Source: an uncultured Coriobacteriaceae bacterium (lineage in GTDB: Bacteria; Actinomycetota; Coriobacteriia; Coriobacteriales; Atopobiaceae). Taken from it: a stretch of DNA of 64,000 bases. Shown here one piece after another: positions 34,677 to 44,244 of the stretch (positions are counted from its first letter, which is position 1; every line of letters begins with the position of its first letter). Where the stretch lies: positions 1 to 64,000 of the forward strand of contig CACYGL010000002.1 of NCBI GenBank assembly GCA_902773995.1, written 5' to 3'. A model generated the notes under the pieces. It did no database searches. It was not told where the DNA came from and saw only the letters and a program-made list of their open reading frames with translations. The position numbers and the translations under genes were made by a program.

Positions 34677-37600
34677 ATGCCCAGAATCTCCGTGATCGTC
34701 CCGGCCTATAACGTGGCCGCCTACCTCGAGCGCTGCCTAGAGAGCCTCAAGGCCCAGCAGCTCGAGGACTGGGAGGCAATCGTCGTGGACGACTGCTCCA
34801 CGGATGCCTCCGGGGCCATCGCAGACTCCTTTGCGCAGACAGATCCTCGCTTCCGCGCGATTCACCACAGCGAGAACCGCGGCCTCCACCTCGCGCGCAA
34901 AACGGGCGTCGAGGCGGCGACGGGGGAGTGGTCATTTCTTCTCGACGGCGATGACGAGCTGGCACCCGAGTTCCTCTCGGAGCTTGACCATGCTACCAAG
35001 ACCACTGACGCCGACGTCTTCCACGTTGGCATCACTGTGGTGGGCGAGAACGGCGTCACGGACGATGCCGCCCGCTCGTTTGCGGCCTTTGTCAACCGTC
35101 CCAGCGGTGTGGCCGAGGGCGCGGATGTCCTGCTCGACATCTTCGACGAGTCGCATGGCCAGCTTGTCGACTGGCGCGCCACGCAGCGCCTCTACAGGAC
35201 GGACCTCCTGAAGCGCGCGTTTTCTGCCATGACCAGCGAGCGCCTCGAGCGCGCGGAGGATGGCTACGAGGTCTTTGTGGTCTCCGACATGGCGCGTCGC
35301 TCTGTGGGGCTTGAGCAGTGCAAGGGCTACATCTACCACTACGGCGTGGGCGTCACGGGCGCAAGCGGCATCTCTGCCGCGCGCTTTGGCGACTTCTGCC
35401 GGCAGTTTGGCGCCTGCATCGACGCAACGGCAGACTACGCCGCACGCGAGTCGCGACCCGAGCTCGCCTCATCCCTCATCGGCATGCGTCACAAGATGCT
35501 CGAGCTTCTCGCCAACGACCTGCTTGACCGCGTGTCCATGTCCGAGTGGGACCAGGCAGCAGCCCATCTTGCGGACGTGTTTGGACCCGCGGCTGCCGCA
35601 CGCGAGCTCTGGCGCTTTGTGCGCGATCGCGCCTATCACTTTGTGAGCGCCTGCGAGCTCCCGGCGGAAGACGATCCTCTCCACCAGCTTGTGCCCATGG
35701 CCGAGCGTGTGGACGCCGCCGTCGATTCCAAGTCCACTGATCCCGCAGACTTCTCCCGCGTGCGCTTCATGCGTTCGAGGGCAAAGACGCACCTCGCCCA
35801 GCTTGAGCAGATCAAGCACGTTGCCGACTTTGACTCGCAGGACATCCGCATCCTCGTGACAACGCACAAGGACGTCGTGGTGCCCAAGAGCGACATGCTC
35901 CAGCCCATTCAGGTTGGCCCTGGCAACAGGAACAACCGCTTCTGCTGGGCGCTCCACGACGACGAGGGCGAGAACATCTCGGACAAGAACCCCATGTACT
36001 GCGAGCTCACCACGCAGTACTGGGCATGGAAGAACACTACCTCTCCCTACATTGGCTTCTGCCACTACCGCCGCTACTTCAACTTCTCTTCGAGCGTCTA
36101 TGAGGAGAACCCCTACGGCGAGGTGATGGATGACTTCATCGACGATGACGCCATCAGGCGCTACGGCCTGGACGACGCCACCATCCGTTCCTGCGTCGAG
36201 GGCTATGACCTCATTACCACTGGCTTCAAGCGCCTGAAGGACTTTCCCGGTGACTTCTCCACGCCGCGTGAGCACTATGCCGCCGCCCCGGCACTTCACT
36301 CCGAGGACCTTGCCCGCTGCGTGGCAATCGTTCGCCGGCTCTTCCCGGACTACGCGCAGGACTTCGAGGCGTTTCTCTCGGGTGACCGATCGTGCTTCTG
36401 CAACATGTACATCATGCGCAGGGAGATCTTCTCGTCCTATTGCGACTTCCTCTTCCCCGTGCTGGAGGAGTTCGTGCGCGATACGGACATGTCCACCTAC
36501 AGCCGCGAGGCGGTGCGCACGCCGGGGCACCTGGCCGAGCGCCTCTTCAACGTGTGGTACCTGCATGCCATGCGCACCGGCGAGGGTGCTGGCTGGAAGA
36601 CCAAGCAGCTGCAGTGCGTCCACTTCGAGAACCCCGAGCCTGCGCCCACCTTCACCCCGCTCTTCCTTGACCGTGAGTCCGCGGAGGCGCCAAAGACGAT
36701 CCCTGTGGTCTTCGCCTCCGATGACACCTATGCGCCCGTGCTCACGGTGGCCATCGACTCCATGCTCAGGAACGCTGACCCCAGGCGCTTCTACGATGTG
36801 GTGGTGCTCACCAGCAACATCTCCGGTGACCACCAGGCGACCATGCGTGCCTACCTGGGGCGCCATGCCAACGCCCGGATTACCTTCTTTGACGTGTGGC
36901 GCATGGTCAAGGGCTACGACCTCGACACCAACAACGAGCACATCTCGGTCGAGACCTACTATCGCTTCCTCGTGCAGGACGTCCTCTCTGCCTACGATAA
37001 GGTGCTCTACCTTGACTCCGACCTCGTCGTAGAGGGTGACGTTGCCCAGCTCTATGACACCGAGCTTGGAGACAACCTGGTTGCTGCCACGCGTGACGTG
37101 GACTACCTCGCCAACCTCAACCTCCCTGATGGCGACCGCCTGCGCTACACCCGTGGCGTCCTCAAGATGAAGAACCCCTACGACTACTTCCAGGCGGGCG
37201 TGCTGGTGCTCAACACCAAGGCCATGCGCATGCTCCACACGGTGCCCGAGTGGCTCAAGGTGTCCCAGCGCACCGACTTCATCTACAACGACCAGGACAT
37301 CCTGAACTCCGAGTGCGAGGGTAGGGTCACCTACCTCGATGCCTCGTGGAACGTTACGAACGACATCTTCCATAGGGCGACCAAGCTGTATCCCAACGCC
37401 CCCGCTGCCGTGTACGACGCGTACCTCGCATCGCGCCGCAATCCCAAGATCGTGCACTTTGCCGGCGCGGCAAAACCCTGGACCCATGGGTGGATTGACC
37501 TCTCCGAGCACTTCTGGAGCTATGCGCGCGAGACGCCCTTCTACGAGGCCATCCTTGCGGGGCTTAGCAAGCGCCAGGCCGAGGCGAACGGTGGCGGCGC

Positions 37601-37742
37601 TCTTGGCAACATTGCGGGTCACGAGCGCGCGGTAAGCGAGAAGAGCCCGCTTCGCCAGGTGATTGACCCCATCGCACCCATTGGCAGCGCCCGTCGCGAG
37701 GTGCTGAAGTCGATAGGTCGTGGCATTCGCGGACGCAAGTAG
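34677..37742 (+). CDS. three-domain glycosyltransferase (GT2 - DUF4422 - GT8)
   Basis: A 1021-residue cytoplasmic protein. Domain 1 (about 1-215) is a GT-A family 2 transferase: SVIVPAYNVAAYLERCLESL and the metal-binding DGDDE at 90-94. Domain 2 (about 390-640) is DUF4422: ILVTTHKD, GENISDKNPMYCELTTQYWAW and YIGFCHYRRYF. Domain 3 (about 675-985) is a GT8 transferase: IPVVFASDDTYAPVLTVAID and the DxD site VLYLDSDLVVEGD. This is enough to add more than one sugar to a surface glycan or glycoprotein (inference). RBS TTGGAGGGA supports the ATG at 34677. It is not in a polysaccharide cluster here. Confidence 0.88.
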   Translation: MPRISVIVPAYNVAAYLERCLESLKAQQLEDWEAIVVDDCSTDASGAIADSFAQTDPRFRAIHHSENRGLHLARKTGVEAATGEWSFLLDGDDELAPEFLSELDHATKTTDADVFHVGITVVGENGVTDDAARSFAAFVNRPSGVAEGADVLLDIFDESHGQLVDWRATQRLYRTDLLKRAFSAMTSERLERAEDGYEVFVVSDMARRSVGLEQCKGYIYHYGVGVTGASGISAARFGDFCRQFGACIDATADYAARESRPELASSLIGMRHKMLELLANDLLDRVSMSEWDQAAAHLADVFGPAAAARELWRFVRDRAYHFVSACELPAEDDPLHQLVPMAERVDAAVDSKSTDPADFSRVRFMRSRAKTHLAQLEQIKHVADFDSQDIRILVTTHKDVVVPKSDMLQPIQVGPGNRNNRFCWALHDDEGENISDKNPMYCELTTQYWAWKNTTSPYIGFCHYRRYFNFSSSVYEENPYGEVMDDFIDDDAIRRYGLDDATIRSCVEGYDLITTGFKRLKDFPGDFSTPREHYAAAPALHSEDLARCVAIVRRLFPDYAQDFEAFLSGDRSCFCNMYIMRREIFSSYCDFLFPVLEEFVRDTDMSTYSREAVRTPGHLAERLFNVWYLHAMRTGEGAGWKTKQLQCVHFENPEPAPTFTPLFLDRESAEAPKTIPVVFASDDTYAPVLTVAIDSMLRNADPRRFYDVVVLTSNISGDHQATMRAYLGRHANARITFFDVWRMVKGYDLDTNNEHISVETYYRFLVQDVLSAYDKVLYLDSDLVVEGDVAQLYDTELGDNLVAATRDVDYLANLNLPDGDRLRYTRGVLKMKNPYDYFQAGVLVLNTKAMRMLHTVPEWLKVSQRTDFIYNDQDILNSECEGRVTYLDASWNVTNDIFHRATKLYPNAPAAVYDAYLASRRNPKIVHFAGAAKPWTHGWIDLSEHFWSYARETPFYEAILAGLSKRQAEANGGGALGNIAGHERAVSEKSPLRQVIDPIAPIGSARREVLKSIGRGIRGRK

Positions 37743-37859
37743 GACGTCTCGCAGATGGTGGAAGCTGCCGCCCGGGACCCGCATGGGGCCTCGGGCGCGT
37801 TACTAATTGTGTCAGGGAGAAGAACAGATTGTCGCATATGGCACACGCCCCAAGCCCTG

Positions 37860-37916
37860 TGCTATCCTGCACCCAATAAACAAAAGCAATCTTGCATACG
37901 CTATGCTGTTTATGCA
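37860..37916 (+). promoter_or_regulatory. arg operon promoter and candidate ArgR operators
   Basis: TGCTATCCT (37860-37868) is an extended -10. Downstream lies the palindrome GCATA CGC TATGC (37894-37906), and a further TATGCA at 37911-37916 that also pairs with TGCATA at 37893-37898. The position, just after the presumed transcription start, suits repression by ArgR, but the match to the classical ARG box is only partial. Confidence 0.45.
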
Positions 37917-37938
37917 TTGTTCTGGGGTGATTGAGGGA

Positions 37939-39015
37939 ATGGAGCGCATAAGGGCCTGCGTCGTGGGGGCAACCGGGTTCGCTGGGGTCGAGGTTTGTCG
38001 TATCGTCCTGGGGCATCCCGCCCTGGAGCTCACGATGGCGACGGACCGCAAGGCCGCAGGTACCAGGCTTGCCGACGTGTACCCTGCCTTCGAGGGCGCC
38101 TGTGACCTGGTGCTCTCGCTCCCCGAGCCAGAAGCAATCGCCCAGAATGCAGACGTTGCCTTTCTCGCCGTGCCCCACACGGCCTCGCTTGCCATCACGC
38201 CTCAGCTGCTTTCGCTGGGCGTCACCGTCATCGATCTCTCTGCGGACTACCGCCTGCATGATGCGGGTGTCTATGAGCAGTGGTACGGCACGCCGCACAC
38301 AAGCCCCGAGCTTCTCGGCCAGACGGTCTACGGGCTGCCCGAGCTTAACCGTGCAGGTCTTCTCGCGCTGGAGAAGCGCCACGAGAAGGGCGAGGCGGTC
38401 CTCGTCGCCGTACCGGGCTGCTATCCCACGGCAACGGCGCTTGCCGCTATTCCCGCACTCGAGGTCGGGCTGACCACGGGTGACCTCGTGATCTCCGACG
38501 CCATCTCCGGCGTCTCCGGCGCAGGTCGCACGCCCAACGCGCGTACGCACTTCTGCCACGCAAACGAGTCCGTCGAGGCCTATGGCGTGGCGCATCACCG
38601 TCACACGCCCGAGATTGAGCAGACGCTCACGCAGGTTGCCGGCCGCGAGATGAACGTGGTCTTCACGCCGCACTTGGCACCGCTCACCCGCGGGCTTCTC
38701 GCCACGGTCTATATGACGGCTGCCGATGGCGTCACCGCAAATGACGTGCAGGACGCCTACGAGCGTCGCTATGCCAACGAGGCGCTTGTCTCAACGCTTC
38801 CCGCTGGCCGCATGCCGCAGACCTCCTCGGTTGCGGCAACCGCCCGTGCCCAGGTTGGCGTCGCCCTTGATGACCGACGACGTAGGGTCATCATCGCGTC
38901 CTGCGCGATCGACAACCTCGGCAAGGGAGCCGCGGCCCAGGCCATGCAATGCGCGAACCTGGTGCTCGGCCTCCCGGAGACCCAGGGCATTGGAGCCACC
39001 GCCCCGCTCATCTAA
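37939..39015 (+). CDS. argC: N-acetyl-gamma-glutamyl-phosphate reductase
   Basis: A 358-residue enzyme, third step of arginine synthesis. NADPH-binding VVGATGFAGVEVCRIV at the start, catalytic Cys in VAVPGCYPTATAL, and the HRHTPEIEQ segment. The ATG at 37939 follows GAGGGA at the usual distance. First gene of argC-argJ-argB-argD. Confidence 0.95.
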   Translation: MERIRACVVGATGFAGVEVCRIVLGHPALELTMATDRKAAGTRLADVYPAFEGACDLVLSLPEPEAIAQNADVAFLAVPHTASLAITPQLLSLGVTVIDLSADYRLHDAGVYEQWYGTPHTSPELLGQTVYGLPELNRAGLLALEKRHEKGEAVLVAVPGCYPTATALAAIPALEVGLTTGDLVISDAISGVSGAGRTPNARTHFCHANESVEAYGVAHHRHTPEIEQTLTQVAGREMNVVFTPHLAPLTRGLLATVYMTAADGVTANDVQDAYERRYANEALVSTLPAGRMPQTSSVAATARAQVGVALDDRRRRVIIASCAIDNLGKGAAAQAMQCANLVLGLPETQGIGATAPLI

Positions 39016-39108
39016 GCTCATAGCCGAGTCCGTCGACTGGCGCAAGGACCTCCCGCACCGTCCGCCTTGGGCGCGCATGCGGCGCGTCCCCGTCCAGAAG
39101 GACCAACC

Positions 39109-40395
39109 ATGACAAGCTACAAGCCCCTCGCCATCCCCACACAGGATGACTCACCTCAGTCGTTTGGCTTCGCCCCCTGCGAGGGTGGCGTTTGCGCCGC
39201 CGCTGGCATGCGTGCCGCTGGCATTTCCGCCGGCTTTCGCAAGAACCCCCAGCGCAAGGATATGGCGCTCGTTGTTGCCGACAAGACCAGCGTCTGCGCG
39301 GCAACGTTCACGCAGAACCGCTTTTGCGCCGCACCGGTGCAGGTGAGCCGTGCTCGTGCCGCCTCCGGCCACGCCCGCGCCGTGGTGCTCAACTCCGGTA
39401 ACGCCAACGCAGCAACAGGCGAGCCGGGCCTGCGGTGCGCCGAGAAGGCCTGCGCCCTTGTCGCCCAGGCGCTGGGCTTTGACGAGCAGGACGTGCTTGT
39501 TGCCTCGACGGGCGTCATTGGCGTGCAGCTGCCCTTCGAGCCGTACGTGACGGGCGTGCCCGCCATTGTGGATGCGCTGGCGGCAACGCCCGAGGCGGCC
39601 CATGACGCCGCCTGCGCCGTCATGACCACCGACACCCACCCCAAGGAGGCTGCCTTTGCGGGTCCCGCGCCCCAGGCGGACGGCGGCTCTGTCACGGTGC
39701 ACGTTGGTGGCTTTGTGAAGGGCTCCGGCATGATTCAACCCAACATGGCGACCATGCTCTGTGTGCTCTCGACCGATGCGCCGCTCACGCCAGAGGCCGC
39801 ACACGCCGCGCTCCTCTCGGCTGTGCGCCAGACCTTCAACAAGGTGACGGTGGACTCCGACACCTCCACCAACGACACGTGCATCCTCTTTGCCACGGGC
39901 GCTGCCGGGGGAGAAGTCATCGACGAGGCGTCGCCCGCCTTCCCGGCCGTGACTGCGGCCATCAAGGGCGTCTGCACCAACCTTGCGCGTCAGATTGCCG
40001 CAGACGGCGAAGGGTCTACCAAGCTCGTCACGGTGGACGTTCTTGGCGCGGCCTCGCAGGCAGATGCCGACAAGGTTGCCTTTGCCATCGCCAACTCGCC
40101 GCTGGTCAAGACTGCCATCTTTGGCCATGACGCCAACTGGGGCCGCGTGGCAGCGGCTGCCGGCAAGTGCGGGGTGCCCTTCTCGCAGGAGAACGTGGAC
40201 ATCGACTTCATGGGCGTGCCCGTGCTGCGCGCGGGGCTTCCCGTTCCCATGGACGAGGATGACATGCTGCGACGATTCGAGCAGAGCGAGATAGACATTG
40301 CCATCTCGCTCGGTGCTGGGGAGGCCCACTCGCGGGTGTGGACCTGCGACCTCACGCACGACTACGTCAAGATCAACGGGGAGTACCGCACCTAG
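39109..40395 (+). CDS. argJ: bifunctional ornithine acetyltransferase / N-acetylglutamate synthase
   Basis: A 428-residue self-cleaving enzyme that recycles the acetyl group from acetylornithine to glutamate. The cleavage and nucleophile motif is KGSGMIQPNMATML, with Thr as the new N-terminus of the beta chain. The C-terminal FGHDANWGRVAAAAG and the HDYVKINGEYRT end are typical. RBS AAGGA. With argJ present, argA and argE are not needed. Confidence 0.95.
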   Translation: MTSYKPLAIPTQDDSPQSFGFAPCEGGVCAAAGMRAAGISAGFRKNPQRKDMALVVADKTSVCAATFTQNRFCAAPVQVSRARAASGHARAVVLNSGNANAATGEPGLRCAEKACALVAQALGFDEQDVLVASTGVIGVQLPFEPYVTGVPAIVDALAATPEAAHDAACAVMTTDTHPKEAAFAGPAPQADGGSVTVHVGGFVKGSGMIQPNMATMLCVLSTDAPLTPEAAHAALLSAVRQTFNKVTVDSDTSTNDTCILFATGAAGGEVIDEASPAFPAVTAAIKGVCTNLARQIAADGEGSTKLVTVDVLGAASQADADKVAFAIANSPLVKTAIFGHDANWGRVAAAAGKCGVPFSQENVDIDFMGVPVLRAGLPVPMDEDDMLRRFEQSEIDIAISLGAGEAHSRVWTCDLTHDYVKINGEYRT

Positions 40396-40462
40396 GGCGC
40401 CCTGTGCCCGGCCGCGCACGGCGCGGCTCCACGACCAGACAACCCCAAGGCAGGAGGCACGC

Positions 40463-41338
40463 ATGCAAGGTCGCGAGGAAGGCGAGCTCGAGCTCGCGCA
40501 GAGGAAGGCAGAGGTCCTCACCGAGGCGCTCCCGTGGATTAACAAGATGCGCGGGAAGACCGTCGTAGTGAAGTATGGCGGGTCCGCCATGGAGGACCCC
40601 AAGCTCATGGTGCAGGTGTTGGGAGACATCGAGCTTCTCAAGCTCATGGGCATGCGTGTGGTGCTCGTGCATGGTGGCGGCAAGGCGATAAGCGCCATGC
40701 TTGCGCGCCTCAACATGCCCGTGCAGTTCAAGAACGGCCTGCGCGTCACCGATGAGGACACCATGGAGGCCGTGCAGGAGGTCCTTATCGGCAAGGTCAA
40801 CCAGCAGCTGGTCTGGGCTTTGAACGAGTACGGCCACAACGCGGTGGGCATCTCGGGCGCGGACGGAAAGACGCTCAAGGCGGTGCCCGTCTCGCCTGAG
40901 CTTGGCCGCGTGGGGCACATTCGCGAGGTGAGCCCCGAGCTCATTGAGACGATTCTCGACGACGACTACATCCCCGTGATTGCTTCCGTGGCCTGTGGGC
41001 CAGATGGCTTCTTCAACGTGAACGCCGACGAGGCCGCGAGCGCGGTCGCCGAGGCACTCCACGCCGACAAGCTCATCTACCTCACGGATGTCGACGGTCT
41101 CTTTGCCGACGTCAACGACAAGGGAAGCCTCATCCGCTCGCTCACCAAGGCCGAGACCAAGAGCATCCTCGCGTCCGGTGAGCTTGCGGGTGGCATGGTA
41201 CCCAAGGTTCGTTCGATTGTGGAGGCCATGGATCGGGGCGTCTCCGAGGTGGTCATCTTGAACGGCAAGTCCCCCCATTCGCTGCTGCTCGAGATCTTCA
41301 CCGACGCAGGCGTGGGCACCCTCTTCACACAGGAATAG
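40463..41338 (+). CDS. argB: acetylglutamate kinase
   Basis: A 291-residue amino-acid kinase. KYGGSAM binds ATP, VLVHGGGKAISAM binds the substrate, and the ADKLIYLTDVDGLF block is present. ATG at 40463 behind AGGAGG. Its TAG stop touches the first base of a 31-bp palindrome. Confidence 0.95.
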   Translation: MQGREEGELELAQRKAEVLTEALPWINKMRGKTVVVKYGGSAMEDPKLMVQVLGDIELLKLMGMRVVLVHGGGKAISAMLARLNMPVQFKNGLRVTDEDTMEAVQEVLIGKVNQQLVWALNEYGHNAVGISGADGKTLKAVPVSPELGRVGHIREVSPELIETILDDDYIPVIASVACGPDGFFNVNADEAASAVAEALHADKLIYLTDVDGLFADVNDKGSLIRSLTKAETKSILASGELAGGMVPKVRSIVEAMDRGVSEVVILNGKSPHSLLLEIFTDAGVGTLFTQE

Positions 41339-41368
41339 TGAGACAAAGGGAGTTTCCCTTTGTCTCAT
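41338..41368. repeat. 31-bp palindrome, copy 4 (centre GTT), inside the arg operon
   Basis: Arms GTGAGACAAAGGGA (41338-41351, first base changed) and TCCCTTTGTCTCAT (41355-41368). It lies between argB and argD, 19 bases before the argD start, so it cannot be a complete terminator unless argD has its own promoter. Confidence 0.95.
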
Positions 41369-41387
41369 CCAGAACAAGGAGAACAAC

Positions 41388-42632
41388 ATGGCAGACACCA
41401 GCTACGAGAGCGCCAAGGCCCTTGACGATGCCTACGTGATGCACACCTACGGCCGTCTTCCCGTCGAGTTTGTCTCGGGTGCGGGGGCCACGCTCACCGA
41501 CTCTACTGGCAAGACCTACATCGACTGCCTGGGCGGAATTGGCTCGGTGAGCATGGGCCACTGCAACCCCGTGGTGGCGGCTGCCCTGCGCAAGCAGGTC
41601 AACAAGGTCTGGCAGGTGGGCAACTACTACTATGTCGAGAACCGCGGTGAGCTCGCGCAAGACCTCTCCGGGCTCCTCTCGTCCATGTGCGACGAGGAGG
41701 GCCATGTGGTTGGGTCCACGGGCTCCATGTGGAAGACGTTCTTTGCCAACTCCGGCGCCGAGGCAAACGAAGGCGCCATCAAGGTGGCAAGGCGCTGGGG
41801 CGAGAAGAAGCTTGGCGGTGCCACCGGCATCCTCACGGCGCAGAAGAGTTTCCATGGCCGCACGTTGGCAACGCTTGCCGCAACCGGCCAGGACGTGTTC
41901 CACAAGGCGTTTCTCCCCATGCCCGCCGGCTTTGCCGCCGTGCCGTTGAACGACGCGGATGCGCTGGTGGAGGCGCTGGACAACCCGCCGGCGAGCTGCG
42001 GCCCCGTGTGCGCGGTGATGCTCGAGTGCGTGCAGGGCGAGGGTGGCGTGTGGCCAGCTAGCTTCGATTACCTGCGGTTTGTTTCTGCCGAGTGCAAGAA
42101 GCGCGGAGTGCTTCTCGTGATTGATGAGGTCCAGACCGGGTTCTTCCGCTGCGGGGCACCGTTCTGCTACCAGCTGGCTGGCATCGAGCCGGACGTGGTG
42201 AGCCTGGCCAAGGGCATCGCGGACGGCTTCCCCATGGGCGCCGTTGCGGCGAAGGCAGAGGTGGCCGACCTCATGGGGCCTGGCGACCATGGCTCCACCT
42301 TTGGCGGAAACGCGCTGGCGGCCGCCGCAGGGCGCGCTACGGTCGAGGCGCTGGTCTCGCAGGGGGTGGGAGAGCACGTCATTGCCTGCGGCGCGCACCT
42401 GCGCCAGCGGCTTGAGGCGTTGCCGCACGTGACGGAGGTGCGTGGGCACGGCTTGATGCTCGGCGCGCAGCTGGACGTGCCGGTGGCGACGGAGCTGGTG
42501 GACAAGGGCCTTGAGGTTGGTCTCGTCCTCAACCATATTGGCGACTCGATCCTGCGCTTCCTTCCTCCGCTGGTTATCTCCGAGGAGCAGGTGGACGAGG
42601 TGGCCGACAAGCTCGCCTCGCTGCTGGCGTAG
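41388..42632 (+). CDS. argD: acetylornithine aminotransferase
   Basis: A 414-residue class III PLP aminotransferase. GSMWKTFFANSGAEANEGAI is the cofactor loop, VIDEVQTGFFR the Asp, and the PLP-binding Lys is in SLAKGIADGFPMGA. RBS AAGGAGA. Last gene of the cluster; argF, argG, argH and argR are not in the window. Confidence 0.95.
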   Translation: MADTSYESAKALDDAYVMHTYGRLPVEFVSGAGATLTDSTGKTYIDCLGGIGSVSMGHCNPVVAAALRKQVNKVWQVGNYYYVENRGELAQDLSGLLSSMCDEEGHVVGSTGSMWKTFFANSGAEANEGAIKVARRWGEKKLGGATGILTAQKSFHGRTLATLAATGQDVFHKAFLPMPAGFAAVPLNDADALVEALDNPPASCGPVCAVMLECVQGEGGVWPASFDYLRFVSAECKKRGVLLVIDEVQTGFFRCGAPFCYQLAGIEPDVVSLAKGIADGFPMGAVAAKAEVADLMGPGDHGSTFGGNALAAAAGRATVEALVSQGVGEHVIACGAHLRQRLEALPHVTEVRGHGLMLGAQLDVPVATELVDKGLEVGLVLNHIGDSILRFLPPLVISEEQVDEVADKLASLLA

Positions 42633-42655
42633 AGGTGCTGGTGCGGTCGCGTTTC

Positions 42656-42713
42656 CTTCTCCGCACCGCGACGTCGCGCCGCGTACTAGCCCCGTGCGCC
42701 GTGTGCGGAGAAG
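42656..42713. repeat. 58-bp inverted repeat between convergent genes
   Basis: CTTCTCCGCAC (42656-42666) and its exact inverse GTGCGGAGAAG (42703-42713) fill the 83-base gap between argD (+) and the MFS gene (-). It is probably a bidirectional terminator-like structure. Confidence 0.8.
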
Positions 42714-42715
42714 CG

Positions 42716-43948
42716 CTACTCCTCCGTTGCCGCCGTGGCGCGCTCGGGGACGCGCAGCATCACCACAAAGCCGATGATGAACAGCGCCACAATGGAGAGC
42801 ACGCCCAGCGAGCTGTTGCCGGTGGCGGCCGTCATGGTGCCCACGATGAAGGTGCCGAGAATGGCCGCGTACTTGCCAAAGATGTCAAAGAACCCAAAGT
42901 ACTCGTTGGCGTGGTCCTTGGGGCAGAGCTTGCCAAACTCGGACCTCGAAAGCGCCTGCAGGCCGCCCTGGAAGAGGCCGACCATGATGGCAAGAATCCA
43001 GAACTCGACCGCCGTGTGCAGGAAGAACGCAGCAAACAGTGTGATGAAAGTGTAGCCGGCAATGCCCACAAGGATCATCTTGCGCGTACCAAACTTGTGC
43101 CCTAGACGGCCATACGCAATGGCCGAGGGGAACGCCACAAACTGCGTGACGAGCAGAGCCAGCACCAGCTGCGTGCCGTCGATGCCAAGGTCGGCGCCGT
43201 ACGAGGTGGAAAGTTTGATGATGGTGTGCACGCCGTCGATGTAGAAGAAGTACGCAATGATGTAGTTCCTGATGGACGGGTCGCGCCAGATGCGCTTTGC
43301 CGTAGCGCCAATGCCACGCACGGCGTTGGCCAGGGCATGCTCCTCGCGAGGCTTGTAGTGGGTCTGCTCAACGTTCTTGAGCATGGGCACCGTAAACGCC
43401 ACCCACCAGGCTGCTGTAATCACAAAAGAGATCTGCATGGCCGTCTGCAGGCTCATGCCAAAGGGCCTCACCAGCACAAACGCCAGGCAGGCGAGAAACG
43501 GCACGCAGCTGCCGATGTAGCCCCACGCATAGCCCTGGCTCGAGACGTCGTCCATGCGGTCATCTGTTGTGGCGTCAACGAGCAGCGCGTCGTAGAACAC
43601 GAACGACGTGTTGAGCGCCACAGAGGAGATCACGTAAATCACGAGAAAGGCCATTGCGCTGGTGGGGAAGCCCATCGCAACGCAGGCCACGGCGCCCGTT
43701 CCCACAGACCCAATGATGAACTTCTTCTTCATGCCCTGCTGATCGGCAACGGAACCCAGGATGGGCATGAGCAGGGCGATGACCAGCGAAGCTACGGTCT
43801 CCGCATAGCTCCAGGCCACAAGGGCGGGGCCGTCTGCCAGCGACTTGAAGTAGATGGGAATGACGCTTGTGGCGAGAAGCACCAACGCAGAGTTGCCCAC
43901 GTCGTACATGACCCAGCTTCTCTCGGCCTTTGTCATCTTGAAAGACAT
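42716..43948 (-). CDS. MFS transporter (UMF1/Atg22-like)
   Basis: A 410-residue protein with about 12 hydrophobic helices. The N-terminus ERSWVMYDVGNSALVLLATS and the RMDDVSSQGYAWGYIGSC block are typical of the UMF1 family of bacterial MFS exporters, which includes Atg22-like proteins. The substrate is unknown; amino-acid efflux is plausible. The ATG at 43948 follows GAGAGGAACGCG. Confidence 0.85.
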   Translation of the reverse strand: MSFKMTKAERSWVMYDVGNSALVLLATSVIPIYFKSLADGPALVAWSYAETVASLVIALLMPILGSVADQQGMKKKFIIGSVGTGAVACVAMGFPTSAMAFLVIYVISSVALNTSFVFYDALLVDATTDDRMDDVSSQGYAWGYIGSCVPFLACLAFVLVRPFGMSLQTAMQISFVITAAWWVAFTVPMLKNVEQTHYKPREEHALANAVRGIGATAKRIWRDPSIRNYIIAYFFYIDGVHTIIKLSTSYGADLGIDGTQLVLALLVTQFVAFPSAIAYGRLGHKFGTRKMILVGIAGYTFITLFAAFFLHTAVEFWILAIMVGLFQGGLQALSRSEFGKLCPKDHANEYFGFFDIFGKYAAILGTFIVGTMTAATGNSSLGVLSIVALFIIGFVVMLRVPERATAATEE

Positions 43949-44174
43949 CGCGTTCCTCTCTGTTTGGCTTCGCGTCTCACGCTCATACACTTCAAAACGT
44001 TATCGTTTGGATGCCGTCGAAAATCACGGCTTCTGTCAGGATTATGTAATGGCTTGTTCATCTCAGTGCGCACGCGGCGCCGTGCGGATGCGCGGAGGCC
44101 GCAGACGCACAACCCCACTGCGTGCGAAACGCCATCGACTGCCGTGCTGCTCGTCTGGCGCTTCTCGGATGGGG

Positions 44175-44180
44175 CATAAT
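44175..44180 (+). promoter_or_regulatory. possible -10 upstream of the phospholipase-like gene
   Basis: The divergent 296-base gap 43949-44244 contains GGGGCATAATGG; CATAAT is 64 bases before the next start. No matching -35 is visible and nothing else was recognised in the gap. Confidence 0.3.
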
Positions 44181-44244
44181 GGCGGAACAGGCGTGTTTGT
44201 GCCTTACGCCACCGCACGCCTGTCGGAACCGGAAAGGGGCCACC

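Noticed and set aside
35469-37784. 771-codon minus-strand frame opposite the glycosyltransferase
   Set aside because: Same reason: the plus strand encodes three recognisable domains and the antisense product resembles nothing.
41338-41368. Palindrome as a full terminator ending argCJB
   Set aside because: argD follows only 19 bases later with a good RBS and no promoter of its own, so complete termination is unlikely; treated as a repeat instead.
42656-42713. Integron attC-like site
   Set aside because: The size and imperfect-palindrome form are similar, but no GTT core site (RYYYAAC / GTTRRRY) or integrase was seen here or at the other palindromes.
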